Of a stretch of 5,438 nucleotides of DNA, positions 1-4,664 are shown piece after piece. Origin of the DNA: Elusimicrobiota bacterium (GTDB lineage: Bacteria; Elusimicrobiota; Elusimicrobia; Elusimicrobiales; Elusimicrobiaceae); NCBI GenBank assembly GCA_031258375.1, contig JAIRMX010000206.1, positions 1 through 5,438 of the forward strand, given 5' to 3'. The notes beneath the pieces were generated by a model. The model had not been told where the DNA came from. It searched no databases and worked only from the letters and a program-made list of their open reading frames with translations. Within the stretch, counting starts at the first letter, position 1. Every line of letters starts with the position of its first letter. Position numbers and translations under genes: made by a program.

Positions 1-2
1 AT

Positions 3-542
3 ACGTTTGACAATATCGGCAATATCACAAATCCCAAGAAAATTTCCGACTATCTCACGGCAAACTTCCGCAAGGTTTCAAACCATACAGTTGAAAAATA
101 TCTTAAAGCGTTGGGTGATAGTTTTATTCTATATCCTGTCAGCCGTTATGATTTAAAAGGGAAGAAGATTTTACAATCTAACAAAAAATATTATTGCATA
201 GATATGAGTTTCCGTAATTTATTATCAAACTCCGCCATGACGGATTATGGTAAAGTTTTAGAAAATATTGTTTTCTTGGAGCTGCTCCGCCGTTATGAAA
301 AAGTATGGATTGGCAAAAACAAAGATTATGAAATTGATTTCGTCGTCAAAAAGAACGACGGGGCTTTGGCATACTTTCAAGTTTCGTTAACCGTTAGAGA
401 CGATAGAACTTTAAAACGCGAACTGCGGGCATTTGATAATCTTGATAATTATGAAAAGTTCCTTATAACGATGGACACGGAAAGAAATAATCACAATGGA
501 ATAATTCAAGTAAACGCCATAGACTGGCTGCTAAACAAATAA
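3..542 (+). CDS. AAA-family ATPase with DUF4143, C-terminal part (5' end outside window)
   Basis: The frame is open from the first bases of the window to the TAA at 540-542, giving 179 residues. These are the C-terminal half of a standalone ATPase of the AAA_14 + DUF4143 family. Visible family signatures in order are the helical segment with NHTVEKYLKAL, the stretch KKYYCIDMSFRNLL, then GKVLENIVFLELLRR and the nuclease-like core EIDFVV followed by YFQVS. DUF4143 is, to my knowledge, placed in the PD-(D/E)XK nuclease superfamily; the E-x-D and Q-V residues fit that, but activity is not shown. The protein ends in IDWLL, as is usual, so the 3' end looks intact. The TTG at 111 is not the start, because family similarity continues upstream of it. 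The N-terminal Walker motifs must lie before the window. A second member of the family starts at 4665 in the same orientation. Such genes are common in accessory regions and their role is poorly defined. Confidence 0.92.
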   Translation, partial: TFDNIGNITNPKKISDYLTANFRKVSNHTVEKYLKALGDSFILYPVSRYDLKGKKILQSNKKYYCIDMSFRNLLSNSAMTDYGKVLENIVFLELLRRYEKVWIGKNKDYEIDFVVKKNDGALAYFQVSLTVRDDRTLKRELRAFDNLDNYEKFLITMDTERNNHNGIIQVNAIDWLLNK

Positions 543-560
543 TACTCCGCGCCGCAAACA

Positions 561-579
561 CCACCATTCATTTTGGTGG
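561..579 (+). terminator. weak hairpin after the DUF4143 ATPase gene
   Basis: CCACCA at 561-566 pairs with TGGTGG at 574-579 around a 7-nt loop, 19 nt after the ATPase stop. No U-run follows directly; only TTTT at 591-594 comes later. It could be a weak terminator or chance. Confidence 0.3.
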
Positions 580-599
580 CATCTGTGGCATTTTAAGTT

Positions 600-806
600 T
601 TGATTTTGAGGTTATTTTATAAAAAAGTCATTGCGGTGGGTTTTGCAAAATTAGTCGGGGCGGATTATGATAAGATTTTGAAAGAAGCTTCCGCAATTTT
701 AGATAAAGACAAATCCAAAACCCGCGTAGACGGCTCCAAAAATCCTTACGGCGGCGGCAAAGCTTCGCAAAAAATTGCGGCCGAGATAAAAAAATTTTGG
801 AAATAA
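600..806 (+). pseudogene. wecB: UDP-N-acetylglucosamine 2-epimerase (WecB-type), C-terminal remnant, copy 1
   Basis: The last ~60 codons of this frame match the very C-terminus of the non-hydrolysing UDP-GlcNAc 2-epimerase family. The line AVGFAKLVGADYDKI parallels the family pattern 'aGt.rLVGtd...I', and KNPYGGGKASQKI parallels the near-invariant 'NPYGdGkAs.rI'. The intact enzyme is about 370 residues and converts UDP-GlcNAc to UDP-ManNAc for envelope polysaccharide; the catalytic domain is absent here. The frame is open from a TTG at 600, but its first ~8 residues do not resemble the family, so the breakpoint is near 620-630. The stop at 804-806 is the normal end of the family. A second remnant lies at 4263-4412; the two match at 88 of 99 positions over their first 33 codons by my count. 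Translation of this piece is unlikely to give a working product. Confidence 0.85.
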
Positions 807-831
807 AACCTGCTCATTTACTTTTACCCGC

Positions 832-848
832 AAAAACCGCCGCCGCTT
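832..848. repeat. 17-bp GC-rich repeat, copy 1
   Basis: AAAAACCGCCGCCGCTT occurs here, 26 nt after the WecB-remnant stop, and again exactly at 3536-3552 near the end of the epimerase remnant. Some AT-rich similarity continues downstream in both (a TAAA/ATAT/TTGA pattern). The rest of the 807-961 interval holds only a tandem CGCTTTT heptamer (918-931) and a possible but poor -10 (TAAAAT, 951-956) ahead of the Fic gene. Confidence 0.6.
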
Positions 849-979
849 TAGGATAAATATTTGAATTGATAGTCAAAATTCTGGGTTCTCTAAAACAAAC
901 GGATTTATGACTTATAACGCTTTTCGCTTTTAACGTATTCTCAAAAATGCTAAAATAGACGTTGTGGAGAACATTCAAA

Positions 980-1714
980 GTGGATATTCTTTTTAAACTA
1001 CGCGAAGAAAAATCAATAAAACTAAAGGGCGGCCTGTATCATCAAACGCAGGTCAAAATGTGCTATAACTCCAACCGTATAGAGGGCAGCCGGCTTTCTG
1101 AAGAACAGACGCGCTATATTTTTGAGACCAATACTTTAAACGTTCCGGCTGACGATGTCGCCAATGTTGACGATATTATTGAGGCCGTAAGCCATTTTAG
1201 TTGTTTTGATTATATGCTTGATATTGCCGAACAAAATTTGTCCGAAAGCATCATAAAAGAGTTTCACCGCGTTTTAAAAAGCAATACCTCCGACGCTAAA
1301 AGAGAATGGTTTAGAGTCGGGGATTATAAAGCCAAACCTAATATGGTTGGCGATGTGCAAACTACGGCGCCCGCTCAAGTAGCGGCGGAAATCTCCTCTT
1401 TGCTTGCCGCTTACAACGGAAAACGGCAAATTTCTTTTGAAGATATTATCTGGTTTCATTATCAATTTGAAAAAATACACCCCTTTCAGGACGGCAACGG
1501 CAGAGTTGGCAGAATGATAATGTTTAAAGAATGCCTCAAGCATGGAGTTGTGCCTTTTATTATTGAGGAAACTCACAAGCTGTTTTACTACAGAGGTCTA
1601 AAAGAGTATGCGGTTTTGCCGGGGTATCTTTTGGATACCTGCCGCTGCGCGCAAGATAATTATGAAAAGCTTATTAAATATTTTGATGAGAAACTATCGT
1701 TGAAACACGAATAA
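980..1714 (+). CDS. Fic family protein (class II, N-terminal inhibitory helix), likely AMP-transferase
   Basis: This encodes 244 residues counted from GTG 980. The catalytic motif HPFQDGNGRVGR (residues 167-178) is a perfect HPFx(D/E)GNGRxxR, with the histidine and the phosphate-binding residues present. SNRIEG at 31-36 fits the (S/T)xxxE(G/N) inhibitory helix, whose glutamate blocks ATP in autoinhibited Fic proteins; its N-terminal place defines class II. The flap region reads GDYKAKPNMVG (114-124). The family transfers AMP from ATP to a Ser, Thr or Tyr hydroxyl of target proteins; the target cannot be read here. Two in-frame starts are possible: TTG 962 and GTG 980. I prefer GTG 980 because the residues after it (MDILFKLREEK...LKGGLYH) fit the usual N-terminus and GGAG lies at 966-969, although the 10-nt gap is long. 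An in-frame TAG at 956-958 excludes any earlier start. The gene looks complete and is not in an operon. Confidence 0.94.
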   Translation: MDILFKLREEKSIKLKGGLYHQTQVKMCYNSNRIEGSRLSEEQTRYIFETNTLNVPADDVANVDDIIEAVSHFSCFDYMLDIAEQNLSESIIKEFHRVLKSNTSDAKREWFRVGDYKAKPNMVGDVQTTAPAQVAAEISSLLAAYNGKRQISFEDIIWFHYQFEKIHPFQDGNGRVGRMIMFKECLKHGVVPFIIEETHKLFYYRGLKEYAVLPGYLLDTCRCAQDNYEKLIKYFDEKLSLKHE

Positions 1715-1728
1715 TCCTGAAATATCCG

Positions 1729-1935
1729 TCATAATTTCCGTATATAATTATGTAATTCTATAACTTGATTCATAAATTGCATAAAATATAACGGAATATC
1801 AAGATAAGTCCTAAAATTACGTCCGGGATTTGAAAATAAACCTTCAATCCAATTGTCCCTGTTAACGGTTGATATTTCAGCGTCGGGATATATCGCAGCA
1901 ATATAGCTTTGCGTTTTGCCCTGATTAGTTTTTTC
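1729..1935 (-). pseudogene. unidentified coding remnant, C-terminal piece, minus strand
   Basis: On the minus strand 68 codons are open between an in-frame TGA (1936-1938) and a TGA stop (1729-1731). The codons look used rather than random, and the peptide is protein-like: GKTQSYIAAIYPDAEISTV, then WIEGLFSNPGRNFRTYL, then IPLYFMQFMNQVIELHNYI. There is no start codon with a ribosome site, and stops lie directly upstream, so I read it as the 3' end of a lost gene, convergent with the Fic gene whose stop is 15 nt away. I do not recognise the family. It accounts for most of the 307-nt gap between the Fic gene and the AbiEi gene. A non-coding origin cannot be excluded. Confidence 0.45.
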
Positions 1936-1968
1936 TCAATCTTAAATGTCTCATATCTATTGATAGTA

Positions 1969-1997
1969 TTGATTAATCCGTATACATTTGTTAATAT
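1969..1997 (+). promoter_or_regulatory. probable sigma70-type promoter of the first AbiE pair
   Basis: TTGATT (1969-1974) and TAATAT (1992-1997) are separated by 17 nt. This predicts a start of transcription near 2004 and a leader of about 18 nt before ATG 2022. A shifted alternative is TTGATA (1960-1965) with TACATT (1983-1988), also 17 nt apart. In the favoured version the -10 lies between the arms of the inverted repeat at 1974-2011. Confidence 0.6.
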
Positions 1998-2011
1998 ATG
2001 TATACGGATTA
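1974..2011. promoter_or_regulatory. 14-bp perfect inverted repeat, likely AbiEi operator
   Basis: TAATCCGTATACAT (1974-1987) is the exact reverse complement of ATGTATACGGATTA (1998-2011), with a 10-nt spacer. Each arm also contains the small palindrome GTATAC. The arms bracket the predicted -10 and end 11 nt before the antitoxin ATG. AbiEi antitoxins studied elsewhere bind inverted repeats in their own promoters and repress them, so an autoregulatory operator is the natural reading. Binding itself is inferred. Confidence 0.7.
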
Positions 2012-2021
2012 GCAAAAAATC

Positions 2022-2588
2022 ATGAAACAAATCAAAGGATATATAACCACAAAAGAACTTGCAAAGCGAGGTTATTCTTATAAAGATATACAAACGCTTT
2101 GTAGCAGCGGAAAACTGATAAGACTGAAACAAGGTCTTTATAGAAATGCCGCTATGTTCGGACAAAATCAAGGTTTTATTGATATTTCCGTTGTCGCGCC
2201 AAATGCGGTAATAACGGGGCTTTCCGCGCTGTCTTTTTATAATCTTACCACTTCTATGCCGAGTAAAATAACGATTGCCGTACTCCGCGGGTCGCGGTTG
2301 CCGGCGATTGATTATCCGCCCGTTGAAATCAAAACTTCTTCCGCTCAATTTTTTGAAATCGGGATAAATACCGTTAAAGAGGGCAAATACTCGTTTAAAA
2401 TTTACAGTATTGAGCGTGCCGTTTGCGAGGCGTTCAGGCAAATCAATAAAACGGGGGCAGATGTAGCAAAAGAAAGTCTTGGCGAATATCTTAAACGCAA
2501 GGATAAAGATATAAACAAACTTGCGGAAATCGCCGAACGCTGCAAAGTAAAAAACAAAATTATGCCTTGGGTAATGGCAATGTTATGA
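2022..2588 (+). CDS. AbiEi-family antitoxin / transcriptional repressor
   Basis: This encodes 188 residues from ATG 2022, with only a weak GGAT (2006-2009) as a ribosome site. Residues 1-45 form the winged-helix start typical of AbiEi domains (YITTKELAKRGYSYKDIQTL, then LIRLKQGLYR). The middle and C-terminal part (VITGLSALSFYNL..., IYSIERAVCEAFRQ..., DINKLAEIAERCKV) fits the AbiEi C-terminal fold. Family members neutralise the partner nucleotidyltransferase toxin without a stable complex (type IV) and repress their own operon through the winged helix. The gene overlaps the toxin start by 4 nt (ATGA, 2585-2588), the usual coupled arrangement. A perfect inverted repeat lies just upstream. The frame has no lesion although its toxin is broken, so it now acts as an orphan repressor at most. 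Antitoxin activity is inferred from family and context. Confidence 0.88.
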   Translation: MKQIKGYITTKELAKRGYSYKDIQTLCSSGKLIRLKQGLYRNAAMFGQNQGFIDISVVAPNAVITGLSALSFYNLTTSMPSKITIAVLRGSRLPAIDYPPVEIKTSSAQFFEIGINTVKEGKYSFKIYSIERAVCEAFRQINKTGADVAKESLGEYLKRKDKDINKLAEIAERCKVKNKIMPWVMAML

Positions 2589-3343
2589 AAAGCAAAAAGA
2601 TAACAAATATATCCGCTTCCGTTAAGGCGAAATTACTGAATGTTTCCGCTTAAAAGGCGGGTTTCTTTTGACAAGCATTTATGTTCCGGCCACAAGACCC
2701 ACCGTTGATATTGATTTTTTGGCGCAAAAGATAAAAAATGATGATGAAAATATTTGCGGTATATTTAAAGAAGTTATCTCTATCGGTTGCGAAGACGGGA
2801 TAATATTTGACGTAAATTCTATCAAGACTGAAACCATAAAAAAAGAAGCGGATTATAACGGCATTAGAGTGAAGATAAGGGGAAATTTGGGGCAGGCGAC
2901 ACAAATCTTACAGGCGGATTTGGGGGTTTAACGACGTAATTTTTCCGAGAAAAAGAACAATATCCTTCCCGTCAATACTGGATAAAGAAACCTTAACGCT
3001 TAGAGGCTATCCGTTGGAAACCGTTGTTTCAGACAAATTTGAGACTATGGTTAAATTGGGCGTTTTTAACAGCCGTATGAAAGATTTTTATGACGTATAT
3101 ATCATATTAAAAGGAAGCAATTTAGATAAGGAAACATTAAAAACGGCGATAGCAAAAACTTTTGAAAATAGGAAAACCATTTTATCAAAGCCGGTTGTTG
3201 TTTTTGAAGAAAAATTTTATAAGGATGCTAATAGGCAGATACAATGGGCGGCTTTCTTAAGAAAAAGCGCGATTACAAACATTAAGATGACTTTTGAAGA
3301 AATAGTTTTGGAGATTAAAAAAATTCTTGGACCGCTAGTTTAA
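2585..3343 (+). pseudogene. AbiEii-family nucleotidyltransferase toxin, broken by a deletion and a frameshift
   Basis: Three pieces in two frames make up one toxin gene. Piece 1, from ATG 2585, encodes 22 residues (ITNISASVKAKLLNVSA) matching the AbiEii N-terminus and then hits TAA. Piece 2, about 2644-2931, begins FRLKGGFLLTSIY and carries the DNA-polymerase-beta-like signature: KGG, then RPTVDIDF with the DxD metal-binding pair. Piece 3, 2927-3343, carries the C-terminal core (LETVVSDKFETMVKLG, SRMKDFYDVYIIL) and runs to a natural end. Family members have about 35 residues between 'KLLN' and 'RF.LKG'; these are missing, so an internal deletion joins pieces 1 and 2 out of frame. Pieces 2 and 3 are separated by one extra G in the run at 2922-2926: with four Gs the reading DLGFNDVIFP is continuous. 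AbiEii toxins transfer nucleotides (GTP-binding in the studied case; tRNA for related toxins). This copy should be inactive. Confidence 0.88.
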
Positions 3344-3365
3344 AAATGAAGACTAAATATAACGG

Positions 3366-3381
3366 TATTTTGCGCAAAATA
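3366..3381. repeat. 16-bp perfect palindrome
   Basis: TATTTTGCGCAAAATA is its own reverse complement, and the outermost flanking bases (G 3364, C 3383) also pair. It lies 23 nt after the broken AbiEii gene and before the epimerase remnant. With no loop and no U-run it is more like a protein-binding site or insertion scar than a terminator; its function is unknown. Confidence 0.5.
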
Positions 3382-3411
3382 TCAACAATAAAGCGGCAAT
3401 AAAATGAAAAT

Positions 3412-3570
3412 ATGGGATATGCGCCGGTTGTGCATACTGTTTTGAATACGAAAAAGCTGGAAAATCTCGGCTGGTGCGCAAAAGTTGATTTACAAGAAAT
3501 GTTTTTCCGTCTTTTTAAAAGTTTCACATTCCAAAAAAAACCGCCGCCGCTTCCGCTAAAAATATCTTGA
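3412..3570 (+). pseudogene. NAD-dependent sugar-nucleotide epimerase/dehydratase, C-terminal remnant
   Basis: From ATG 3412 the frame reads GYAPVVHTVLNTKKLENLGW, then CAKVDLQEMFFRLFKSF. This is the standard C-terminal pattern of extended short-chain epimerases of envelope polysaccharide pathways ('.D..KL..LGW.pkv.leeGl...i..f'). Intact enzymes are about 310-330 residues; only about 37 remain and the NAD-binding domain is gone. Similarity ends near 3522. The frame then runs through the 17-bp GC-rich repeat to a TGA at 3568-3570, so the natural stop seems lost. An in-frame TAA at 3400-3402 closes the upstream side. It lies between the two AbiE-like modules and, like the WecB remnants, preserves only a 3' end. 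Confidence 0.78.
3536..3552. repeat. 17-bp GC-rich repeat, copy 2
   Basis: This is an exact second copy of AAAAACCGCCGCCGCTT (first at 832-848). Here it starts about 14 nt after the end of recognisable epimerase coding similarity and directly precedes the promoter of the second antitoxin. Confidence 0.6.
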
Positions 3571-3595
3571 CTCTTTTGCTGAAAAATAATATACT
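3567..3595 (+). promoter_or_regulatory. near-consensus sigma70-type promoter of the second AbiE pair
   Basis: TTGACT (3567-3572), a 17-nt spacer and TATACT (3590-3595) give five of six matches in each box, the best promoter in the window. Transcription should begin near 3602. A short ATAC/GTAT inverted repeat (3591-3594 and 3600-3603) overlaps the -10 and could be an operator half-site; that part is weak. Confidence 0.72.
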
Positions 3596-3646
3596 TGTTG
3601 TATTGTAATAAGTGTCGTGTTTTTGCATAAAAAACGGGTAATGATT

Positions 3647-4060
3647 ATGTATAGGAAAAAGAGTTTAATTTCCAAAATGTATAAAAAAATTCAAAGGTCA
3701 AAAGATTTGGCTTTTGTGTTGGTGGATTTTTATAAATTCAGCAAAGATTCCGACCAGATTATCCGTGCGCTTCGCAAACTTGTTAAAGACAAAGTTTTAA
3801 TAAAAATAGGCAAAGGCGCGTATGCAAAAGCAAAACATTCCGAGCTAACGGATAATTATATGCCGGCAGGCGGGCTTTTAAATTCCGGCAGGCAGGTTTT
3901 GGGAAAATTTGGCATAAAAACGTTTCCGTCTTCTTACGATATTGCCTACAACAGCGGCCAAAGCATGCAAATACCAACCGGCAGAGTAATAGGCGTTAAC
4001 CGCAGAGTAAGCCGCGTTATAACTTTTAACGGGGTTAGTTTAAAATATGAAAAAATTTAA
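3647..4060 (+). CDS. AbiEi/DUF6088-like antitoxin (winged-helix)
   Basis: This encodes 137 residues from ATG 3647. GTG 3617 and ATG 3641 are also in frame. I prefer 3647 because GGG (3636-3638) sits 8 nt upstream and MYRKKSL begins a natural N-terminal helix. The first ~65 residues are a winged helix (DQIIRALRKLVKDKVLIKIGKGAYAK), followed by the family's conserved tail: SSYDIAYNSGQSMQIPTGRV, then VNRRVSRVITFNG. This short class of putative antitoxins, some annotated DUF6088 or wrongly as S-adenosylhomocysteine hydrolase, is normally followed by an AbiEii/AbiGii nucleotidyltransferase. That is the case here: the downstream start overlaps this gene by 14 nt. It differs clearly in length and sequence from the first antitoxin (2022-2588), so the two modules are separate families, not a duplication. 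The frame is intact; the function is inferred. Confidence 0.8.
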   Translation: MYRKKSLISKMYKKIQRSKDLAFVLVDFYKFSKDSDQIIRALRKLVKDKVLIKIGKGAYAKAKHSELTDNYMPAGGLLNSGRQVLGKFGIKTFPSSYDIAYNSGQSMQIPTGRVIGVNRRVSRVITFNGVSLKYEKI

Positions 4061-4250
4061 CAAGCCGGATATAAAAATCATTGAGCAGTTGGCGCAGGAA
4101 CTCGCGATAGAACCTTCTTTTATAGAAAAAGACTGGTATGCCACGCGAGTTTTAGAAGTCCTAAAATACTTAAGCGATAAAGATGAAAAGCAAATATCTT
4201 TTGCTTTGACTTTGAAAAATTTCAAACATATATCGAAGAGTTTATTGTAA
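4047..4250 (+). pseudogene. AbiEii/AbiGii-type nucleotidyltransferase toxin, N-terminal stub
   Basis: ATG 4047 lies inside the antitoxin 3' end. The first ~50 residues match the N-terminus of the toxin class that pairs with this antitoxin: IEQLAQELAIEPSFIEKDWYATRVLEVL, with the characteristic EKDWY. The conserved GGTxLSK and DIDF catalytic segment that should follow is absent. After about 4199 the frame reads an unrelated-looking tail to TAA 4248-4250. In the frame of 4199 the same DNA reads FCFDFEKFQTYIEEFIVTAV (to TGA 4271-4273), which looks more like native toxin sequence, so I infer an internal deletion with a frame change. Intact members have roughly 250-300 residues. The scrap runs into the second WecB remnant at about 4250-4263. 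It cannot be an active toxin. Confidence 0.8.
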
Positions 4251-4262
4251 CGGCCGTGTTGC

Positions 4263-4412
4263 GCGGATTATGATAAAATTTTGAAAGAAACTTCCAATAT
4301 TTTGGCGAAAGATAAATCCAAAACCCGCGTGGACGGCTCCAAAAATCCTTACGGCGGCGGTAATGCAAACAAAAGAATTTTAGAACAAATTAAATCGTTT
4401 TTTGCGAAATAA
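4263..4412 (+). pseudogene. wecB: UDP-N-acetylglucosamine 2-epimerase (WecB-type), C-terminal remnant, copy 2
   Basis: This is 49 codons ending in TAA 4410-4412: ADYDKILKETSNIL, then SKTRVDGSKNPYGGGNANKRI. It carries the same NPYG(G/D)G C-terminal hallmark as the remnant at 600-806. Over the first 33 codons the two differ at 8 codons, 5 of them silent; after GGCGGCGG they diverge strongly. Conserved protein with silent drift suggests two separate ancestral epimerase genes rather than a recent copy of dead DNA. There is no start codon; the 5' edge joins the toxin stub. Confidence 0.85.
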
Positions 4413-4430
4413 TTAATATCGTACATAAAA

Positions 4431-4535
4431 TCATTTTAAAATCCCTTCCCCGCGCCCGTCGCGCATACCATACCGGTAAAACTCCTGTATTGCAACAAAA
4501 TGGACATGCTCTATCACAATAACTGCAAACAATAT
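4431..4535 (-). other. short open minus-strand stretch, possible coding scrap or dispersed repeat
   Basis: The minus strand is open for 34 codons to a TGA (4431-4433), reading HVHFVAIQEFYRYGMRDG and then RGEGILK. No start codon or ribosome site is present. The segment is GC-richer than its surroundings (4441-4480). Without a search I cannot tell a gene remnant from an intergenic repeat or chance. Nothing else was recognised between 4413 and 4567. Confidence 0.2.
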
Positions 4536-4567
4536 CTATAATATTCCTAATATTCCGCGTCTTATCT

Positions 4568-4625
4568 TACAATATTCACTTGCAAAAAGTGTAGTTAGAA
4601 TACAATATTTGCTTGCAAAAAGTGT
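4568..4625. repeat. two tandem direct repeats upstream of the ATPase gene (33-bp period)
   Basis: Copy 1 begins at 4568 and copy 2 at 4601; the first 25 nt match at 23 positions. The shared cores are TACAATATT and CTTGCAAAAAGTGT. In copy 1 the core is also an inverted repeat, CACTT-gcaaa-AAGTG (4577-4591). The repeats end just before the -10 of the ATPase gene, so they are candidate operator sites. They are contiguous and too few to be a CRISPR array. Confidence 0.65.
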
Positions 4626-4636
4626 TAAAATATAAT
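4609..4636 (+). promoter_or_regulatory. probable promoter of the AAA/DUF4143 ATPase gene
   Basis: TTGCTT (4609-4614), a 16-nt spacer and TATAAT (4631-4636, a perfect -10) lie 29 nt before ATG 4665. The -35 sits inside the second direct repeat, so a protein bound there would compete with RNA polymerase. Confidence 0.55.
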
Positions 4637-4664
4637 ATATTATTTTTATAAAAGAGAATGAAAT

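Noticed and set aside
814..1038. Minus-strand open stretch ending in PKAAAVFAGKSK, resembling AEAAAVFFGM on the minus strand near 3540
   Set aside because: The likeness comes entirely from the shared 17-bp GC-rich repeat; the upstream residues are unlike and partly antisense to the Fic gene.
1274..1576. Minus-strand open frame of 100 codons inside the Fic gene
   Set aside because: It is antisense to the conserved Fic core, with no recognisable domain.
1770..2441. Long minus-strand open frame (223 codons) opposite the first antitoxin
   Set aside because: Most of it is antisense to a clearly recognisable AbiEi gene, and the peptide has no family features. The real minus-strand signal at 1729-1935 is in a different frame.
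2650..2904. Minus-strand open frame opposite the AbiEii remnant
   Set aside because: It is antisense to the conserved KGG...DIDF segment; no homology visible.
2668..2931. Separate small gene starting at TTG 2668
   Set aside because: The toxin similarity begins upstream of that codon (FRLKGGFL), so this is the middle of the broken AbiEii gene rather than an independent gene.
3315..3527. Minus-strand open frame of 70 codons
   Set aside because: It is antisense to the AbiEii 3' end and the epimerase remnant, whose plus-strand reading is recognisable.
4568..4633. Possible CRISPR-like array
   Set aside because: There are only two adjoining copies, no spacers of constant size and no cas genes; a promoter/operator repeat fits better.
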